Part shown: piece after piece, positions 7,267-12,073 of the stretch
Layout: each line of letters begins with the position of its first letter
How positions within the stretch are numbered: the stretch's first letter is position 1
Origin: Pelotomaculum sp.
Lineage (GTDB): Bacteria; Bacillota; Desulfotomaculia; Desulfotomaculales; Pelotomaculaceae
Length of the DNA: 12,073 nt
NCBI GenBank assembly: GCA_022839445.1
Contig: JALHFC010000025.1
Coordinates: forward strand, 1-12,073
Direction: 5' to 3'
Translations under genes and position numbers: made by a program
The notes under the pieces: generated by a model
Database searches by the model: none
What the model was told of the DNA's origin: nothing
Seen by the model: only the letters and a program-made list of their open reading frames with translations

Positions 7267-10200
7267 TCTTTCTATTGATCGCCCTCTCGCCATCTCTATG
7301 CTCATTTTTGCCATCGTTTTTTTAGGGCTGTTTTCCCTGCCCCGTTTAGCTATTGACCTTTTTCCTGATATGGAACTGCCGGTAGCGGTAATTTTAACTT
7401 CCTACGAGGGAGCCGCCCCGGCCGAAGTAGAAAAACTAGTCACAAAACCAATTGAGTCGGCTGTTGCAACAGCCAGTAATATTAAAGAAATCGGATCAAT
7501 TTCCCAAAACGGAAATTCTCTCGTCATTGCGGTGTTTAATTGGGGAACCAATGTAGACAACGCCGTTAATGAATTGCGGGACAAAATTGATTTAGTCAAA
7601 GGCCTATTACCGAAAGACGCCCAATCGCCCAAGGCAATAAAGATGGATCCCAACACGATGCCGATTATTTCTTTCTCGGTTGCCGGTAAAGATATGATGC
7701 GTGTAACAAAAATTACTGAAGATACGATAAAACCACGCTTGGAGAGAATTGAAGGTGTCGCCTCGGTTACTGTTAACGGAGGAAAGGAAAGGGAAATAAA
7801 GGTAAAACTTGATCCGGCAAAAACTGAAATCTATGGCTTGAGTACAAGCCAAATTGTGCAATCTCTGGCCGGAGACAATATTTCCGGTACAGCGGGAACG
7901 GTGGAAAGCGGCTCAAGTGAAATGTCCATCAGGGTTTTAGGCGAGTACACCAGCCTGGAATCCATTAATAATGTCAGAATCAGTATTCCGGGCACAGGAA
8001 ATACAGTTGCCCTGGGAGATATTGCCGTTATAGAAGACTCTTTTAAGAAGGATATGACATATACCTTTGTAAACGGTGAACCCTCCCTGGGTATAGATAT
8101 CATGAAAGCGTCGGACGGCAATACCGTACAAGTAGCTAAGAAGGTTCACCAGGAGGTTGCGCAGCTTAATAAAATACTGCCCGCGGATGTTCAGATTGAT
8201 ACCGTACTGGACACGGCAAAATTTATCCAGGATTCAATTGACAATATTACCCGTCACGGACTCCTGGGGGCAGCATTTGCTTTTATCATTCTCTACCTGT
8301 TCCTGCGCAGTTTCCGCAGCACCTTCATAGTGATCGTGGTAATACCGATTTCAATTATTGCAACATTTGCCATGTTGTACTTCGGCAACCAGACCATCAA
8401 TATGTTGTCCCTGGGCGGTCTGATGCTGGGGTTGGGCTCCCTGGTAGACTTTTCTGTTGTGGTGCTGGAAAGTATTTATCGCTACCGGCAAAATGGCTTT
8501 AAGATCATTGAAGCCGCCAAGCTGGGCACTGCCGAAGTGGGAAATGCCGTTACCGCATCGGCGCTTGCCCAGGTCGTCGTCTTCATGCCCATCGTTTTTG
8601 TGCAGGGTTTGGCCGGAATACTGTTCAAGCCTCTGGCTTTGACAGTAAGCTTTTCCCATATCGCCGCCCTGTTCGGCGCCTTAACCCTGGTACCCATGCT
8701 TTCCTCGAAATTATTAAAGAATATTTCACCTCCGGACGAGTCTCTCATCGAGAAAAAAACCAAAAACCCCGTCCTTTTATTCGGCAAGTTCATGCACGTC
8801 CTGAACACGGTCTATGGAAGACTATTAAGATGGGCTTTGGGCAACCGGAAGAAAGTAGTGGGGTTTGTTGTGGCGACGCTGATTTTAAGCCTTGCAGCCA
8901 CGCCTTTAATCGGTACTGAGTTCATACCTGAAATGGACCAGGGTGAAATGGCGGTCAACATCAAAATGCCTATCGGAACAAAATTGGCTGAAACACAAAA
9001 AGTGGCTGAAAATGTCGAATACCTGGTAAAGCATGAAATTGACGACATTGAAAATATCTTTACCACTGTCGGCACCGGCTCCCTTGCCATGCTCGGCATA
9101 GGAAACACCGAAGAAGCCGTTCTCCAGGTTAAACTAAAGCCCTTGGAACAGCGCTCGCTCTCAACCAGGGATGCGGCGGAAAAAATACGCCACGCTCTGG
9201 CGAATGTACCGGGGTCTGAGATAACTGTAAATCTTACCACCAGTTTTGCCGGATCATCAAGCAGCCCTGTGGAAATCTCCATCCGCGGTGATGATCTGGT
9301 CCTGCTGGAGCAATTAGGGGACCAGGTGCTAAACATGATTAAAGGGATTGAAGGAATTAGAAATGCAACAAACTCCCTGGCAGACGCTAGTTCAGAACTG
9401 CAGCTGGTCGTAGACCGGGAAAAGGCATCCCGCTACGGCCTCTCCGCCGGCCAGGTGTTGTCGGCAGTCCGCAATTCCTTTAACGGTCAGGTTGTCAGCC
9501 GGATGCGCACCGGCGATGACGAGGTGGACATCAGGCTGGAGACTCCCCGCAGCTTTACAGCCACTTCGGACGCCCTTGCCAACCTGACAATAGTATCCCC
9601 TACCGGGGCTAGAGTGCCTGTTGAAGCGGTAGCGCATCTGGAAACCCACAGGGCGCCGCAGCAAATTACCAGGCATACGCAGAACCGGCAAGTCAGTGTT
9701 ACTGCCGATGTTGCCGGCCGGGATCTGGGCAGCATTAACAAGGAAATCCAAGAAAAAATGAGTGGAATTACATTCCCCGAAGGATACCTGGTCGAGATTG
9801 GCGGCCAGGCCAAGGATATGGCTGAATCCTTCGGCTCCCTCGGATTGGCCCTGTTGCTGTCTATATTACTGGTATTCATGGTCATGGTCGCCCAGTTTGA
9901 ATCTTTGTTTCAGCCATTTATCATTATGTTTGCGTTGCCCCCCACTTTTGTCGGAGTTGTCCTGGGTTTGGGGTTGACGGGGCACCACCTGTGTGTGCCT
10001 GCCTTTATTGGCGCCATCATGCTGGTTGGCATTGTCCTTAACAACTCCATTGTTCTGGTTGACTATATTAACACTTTGCGGAAAAGAGGTATTGAACGCG
10101 ACCAGGCGATTTTAGAAGCCGGCCCGGTCAGGCTCCGCCCCATTTTAATGACGGCGCTTACAACGGTTCTAGCACTGTTGCCACTGGCTTTCGGCGGCGG

Positions 10201-10360
10201 TGAAGGAGCGGAATCACGAGCGCCGATGGCCATAGTGGTGGCATTTGGTTTAACATTGTCCACGCTCATTACCCTGGTTCTTGTGCCTGTGGTCTATGCC
10301 ATTTTTGATGATTTTGGGCAAAAATTAAGCAATAAGTTTAATAAGACGCCGGGTATTTAA
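7253..10360 (+). CDS. RND-superfamily efflux transporter (HAE1/AcrB-like)
   Basis: A large proton-motive-force exporter of the AcrB/SwrC type, 1035 residues, the normal length. It shows the duplicated plan: TM1 (11-31), a large outer loop, TM2-6 (about 334-483), TM7 (about 535-552), a second loop, and TM8-12 (about 861-1015). Family signatures include SIDRPLAISML at the N terminus, GTEFIPEMDQGE (554-565), and RPILMTALTTVLALLPLAFG (962-981). ATG 7253 has GGGAGGG 8 bases upstream. In TM4 the AcrB pair Asp407-Asp408 is Asp399-Phe400 (LVDFSVVVLE). In TM10 the AcrB Lys940 position is Asn (VLNNSIVLVD, 928-937), a variant I know from other HAE1 proteins. No TolC-like gene is present. The substrate cannot be told; drugs, surfactants or lipids are usual for the family. 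Confidence 0.95.
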   Translation: MKIANLSIDRPLAISMLIFAIVFLGLFSLPRLAIDLFPDMELPVAVILTSYEGAAPAEVEKLVTKPIESAVATASNIKEIGSISQNGNSLVIAVFNWGTNVDNAVNELRDKIDLVKGLLPKDAQSPKAIKMDPNTMPIISFSVAGKDMMRVTKITEDTIKPRLERIEGVASVTVNGGKEREIKVKLDPAKTEIYGLSTSQIVQSLAGDNISGTAGTVESGSSEMSIRVLGEYTSLESINNVRISIPGTGNTVALGDIAVIEDSFKKDMTYTFVNGEPSLGIDIMKASDGNTVQVAKKVHQEVAQLNKILPADVQIDTVLDTAKFIQDSIDNITRHGLLGAAFAFIILYLFLRSFRSTFIVIVVIPISIIATFAMLYFGNQTINMLSLGGLMLGLGSLVDFSVVVLESIYRYRQNGFKIIEAAKLGTAEVGNAVTASALAQVVVFMPIVFVQGLAGILFKPLALTVSFSHIAALFGALTLVPMLSSKLLKNISPPDESLIEKKTKNPVLLFGKFMHVLNTVYGRLLRWALGNRKKVVGFVVATLILSLAATPLIGTEFIPEMDQGEMAVNIKMPIGTKLAETQKVAENVEYLVKHEIDDIENIFTTVGTGSLAMLGIGNTEEAVLQVKLKPLEQRSLSTRDAAEKIRHALANVPGSEITVNLTTSFAGSSSSPVEISIRGDDLVLLEQLGDQVLNMIKGIEGIRNATNSLADASSELQLVVDREKASRYGLSAGQVLSAVRNSFNGQVVSRMRTGDDEVDIRLETPRSFTATSDALANLTIVSPTGARVPVEAVAHLETHRAPQQITRHTQNRQVSVTADVAGRDLGSINKEIQEKMSGITFPEGYLVEIGGQAKDMAESFGSLGLALLLSILLVFMVMVAQFESLFQPFIIMFALPPTFVGVVLGLGLTGHHLCVPAFIGAIMLVGIVLNNSIVLVDYINTLRKRGIERDQAILEAGPVRLRPILMTALTTVLALLPLAFGGGEGAESRAPMAIVVAFGLTLSTLITLVLVPVVYAIFDDFGQKLSNKFNKTPGI

Positions 10361-10416
10361 AATATAAGGTGTGGCAATTTGCACAATCACGCCATAGGCG
10401 GCCTGTGAGCTAAAGT

Positions 10417-10436
10417 GGAAATAATAATTTCCTTTT
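10417..10436 (+). terminator. Weak candidate terminator after the RND gene
   Basis: GGAAAT-AATA-ATTTCC (10417-10432) forms a perfect 6-bp stem followed by TTTT, 56 bases after the transporter stop. The stem is short and GC-poor, so it is a marginal terminator. Confidence 0.3.
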
Positions 10437-10640
10437 GAAGAAGGCATTGTCTTGGTCCACGTAGAAAACCAATCCCAGAGAATGCCGGGCTACAATGAAA
10501 AAATGTTCAGGTGAAAAATATCGCAAAGAAACTTGCCTGTCATCGTCTATGCCCACAAGGAGTAAGTCCGGGAGGCAGAATCATTCCAAATCGCTTTTTC
10601 CTTTAAAAAAGCTACCTGAATCCCAAGCGTAAAACATTTT
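10428..10640 (+). pseudogene. Decayed fragment resembling the Rpn/PD-(D/E)XK nuclease 'transposase' family
   Basis: This stretch has no start and carries three in-frame stops (TGA 10512, TAA 10563, TGA 10614), yet one frame reads like a known family throughout. The parts are GIVLVHVENQSQRMPGYNEK (10443-10502) then MFR, KISQRNLPVIVYAHKE (10515-10562) and SFQIAFSFKKAT (10578-10613). The first part matches the Rpn/YhgA-type pattern of hydrophobics, then H-[IV]-E-x-Q-S, about eight residues, and [RK]-M-F; the E-x-Q is the catalytic motif of that nuclease fold. The second part resembles the following P-[IV]-x-[IV] strand. It accounts for most of the 305-base gap between the pump and ade. The match is from memory of the family pattern, not from a search. 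A chance reading is less likely because the three pieces keep order and frame. Confidence 0.5.
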
Positions 10641-10673
10641 CCGGAAGAATAAGTTAGAGTCGGGGTGTGGAAT

Positions 10674-12073
10674 ATGCGAATGGGAGCGCTTGACGGGAAT
10701 GCAACCGAATCCTTGATTGATGTCACCAGGGGGAATTCGCCTGCCGACCTGCTGCTTAAGGAACCGTTTATCGTTAATGTGTTTACCGGGGAGATTGAAA
10801 AAGCCAGTGTCGCCGTAAAGGGTGGCTTTATCGCCGGCGTCGGGGATTATGTCTCCGGTCGCGAGGTAATAAACTTAAATGGCAAGTACCTTATTCCCGG
10901 ACTTATAGACGGGCACATTCACATAGAGAGCTCGATGCTGACTCCGCCCGGCTTTGCCTCTGCGGCGGCGCCCCACGGAACCACGGCCGTTATTGCCGAT
11001 CCGCATGAGATAGTCAACGTGGCCGGCCTTGACGGCTTGCGCTGCATGGTGGAAATGTCAAAAGGGCTCCCGCTCGATTTTTTTTATATGATACCTTCCT
11101 GTGTTCCGGCCACACCTCTGGAATCCTCCGGCGCGGTCATCGGACCGGAGGAAATCCGCCGGGCTTTTAAAATCTGCCCGCAATCGCCAGGACTCGCGGA
11201 AATGATGAACTTCCCCGGCGTGTACCTGAAAATGCCGGAGGTTATGGAGAAGATAAAGGCCGCCTGTGAGGACGGCCGGCTTATCGACGGCCACGCGCCC
11301 ATGCTCAGCGGAAAAAACCTGGCCGCCTATATCGGCGCCGGCATTAACACCGATCATGAGTGCACTACGGCAAAAGAAGCGCTGGAGAAACTTCGCCTGG
11401 GCATGAAAATAATTATCCGGGAAGGTTCGGCAGCTAAAAACCTTAAGGATTTACTGCCAATTGTCAACGAAAGAACCTGGCCGAACATCTTTTTTGGCTG
11501 TGATGACCGCCACCCGGAGGATTTGATCAATGAAGGCGGGATAGACAACATCGTGCGCAAAGCAGTTGGCGCAGGCCTCGACCCGGTTACCGCAATCCGG
11601 ATGGCGACAATCAACCCGGCCCGTCATTACAACCTGCGCGGCTACGGCGGTATCGCCCCGGGCTACCGGGCCGACCTGGCGGTGGTCAACGATCTCAGCG
11701 ATTTTCAGGTGGAAATGGTCTTTAAATCGGGAAGGGAAAGCTTGTGGCACACGGCGGGAAGCTCCTGCACACCCGGCAGCCGGAAATTGATGAAAGGATT
11801 AAAAGAACCGTTTGCCTGCCTGATCTTTCAGACAAGCTCAGGTTAAAGGCGCCACCCCCGGGAGCGGCGGCAAGAATAATTGAAGCTTTTCCCAACCAGG
11901 TCGTCACCGGGGAAATGGTTCTTCCGGCTAGTGAAATTGAATCAAACCAGGATATTTCCCGGGTCGCGGTTGTGGAGCGCCACGGGAAAAACGGAAATGT
12001 CGCCGTGGGTCTGGTCTCGGGATTTGGCCGGTTAAAAGGCGCCCTGGCTTCAACAGTAGCGCACGACAGCCAT
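10674..12073 (+). CDS. ade: Adenine deaminase, frameshifted and running off the right edge
   Basis: A metal-dependent amidohydrolase that converts adenine to hypoxanthine and ammonia in purine salvage. Numbered from ATG 10674: start of the amidohydrolase fold with PGLIDGHIHIESSML (75-89, metal-binding His81/His83), GTTAVIADPHEI (102-113), LIDGHAPMLSG (203-213), INTDHECTTAKEA (224-236), IIREGSAAKNL (247-257) and GCDDRHPEDL (275-284). The frame breaks near 11729-11736: it would end at 11846 with unrelated sequence, but the neighbouring frame continues KGKLVAHGGKLL, then VTGEMVLP and VAVGLVSGFGRLKGALASTV, all AdeC-like, to the right edge. ATG 10674 has a CGGGG site about 8 bases upstream and is preferred to GTG 10665. 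About 467 of the roughly 580 residues usual for the family are visible. No purine riboswitch is seen upstream. Confidence 0.95.

Noticed and set aside
8812..9336. 174-codon open frame on the minus strand inside the RND gene
   Set aside because: It lies wholly antisense to a well-conserved transporter, has a composition typical of a shadow frame and resembles no known family.
10593..10612. Hairpin GCTTTTT-CCTTTA-AAAAAGC before ade
   Set aside because: AT-rich 7-bp stem with no T-tract after it, lying within the decayed fragment; not a convincing terminator or switch.
10361..10673. Purine riboswitch ahead of ade
   Set aside because: The conserved purine-aptamer core and its pairing stems cannot be found; the stretch instead reads as a decayed coding fragment.
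1..12073. CRISPR arrays, tRNA or rRNA genes, intact insertion sequences
   Set aside because: No regularly spaced direct repeats, no tRNA or rRNA signatures and no intact transposase with terminal repeats were seen on either strand.

Overview
The window looks like chromosomal DNA of a spore-forming clostridial Firmicute, most likely of the Peptococcaceae/Desulfotomaculum-Pelotomaculum type. This rests on the block rplY(ctc)-pth-fin-mfd, the order known from Bacillus and Clostridia, on the presence of fin (an anti-sigma-F factor found in spore formers), and on strong GGAGG ribosome binding sites. The species cannot be named from the sequence alone.

Layout. Positions 1-5274 (minus strand) carry a housekeeping block read right to left: rplY (ribosomal protein L25/Ctc), pth (peptidyl-tRNA hydrolase), fin and mfd (transcription-repair coupling factor, running off the left edge). 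A terminator-like hairpin lies between fin and mfd. Positions 5275-5498 are a divergent control region with several inverted repeats. Positions 5487-10360 (plus strand) form an efflux cassette: a TetR-family regulator, a lipoprotein membrane-fusion subunit and an RND transporter whose frame overlaps the preceding gene by 14 bases. No outer-membrane channel gene accompanies them. Positions 10361-10663 have no intact gene but contain a decayed fragment resembling the Rpn/PD-(D/E)XK 'transposase' family. From 10674 to the right edge lies ade, adenine deaminase.

How the parts fit. The minus-strand block serves translation quality control, early forespore sigma switching and repair. The plus-strand cassette is probably a self-contained, TetR-controlled export system. 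The cassette is clearly more AT-rich than both flanks, and a mobile-type remnant follows it, so it is probably an acquired insert between old chromosomal genes.

Two points dominate a second look. Both mfd (near 474) and ade (near 11730) are broken by a one-base shift next to a homopolymer, and each continues for a long, well-conserved stretch in the next frame. The same polarity and homopolymer setting in two unrelated genes suggest base-call errors rather than two pseudogenes. The RND pump also lacks the usual paired Asp in transmembrane helix 4 (it reads Asp-Phe) and the helix-10 Lys. I found no convincing undescribed multi-gene system; the window is mostly recognisable families.
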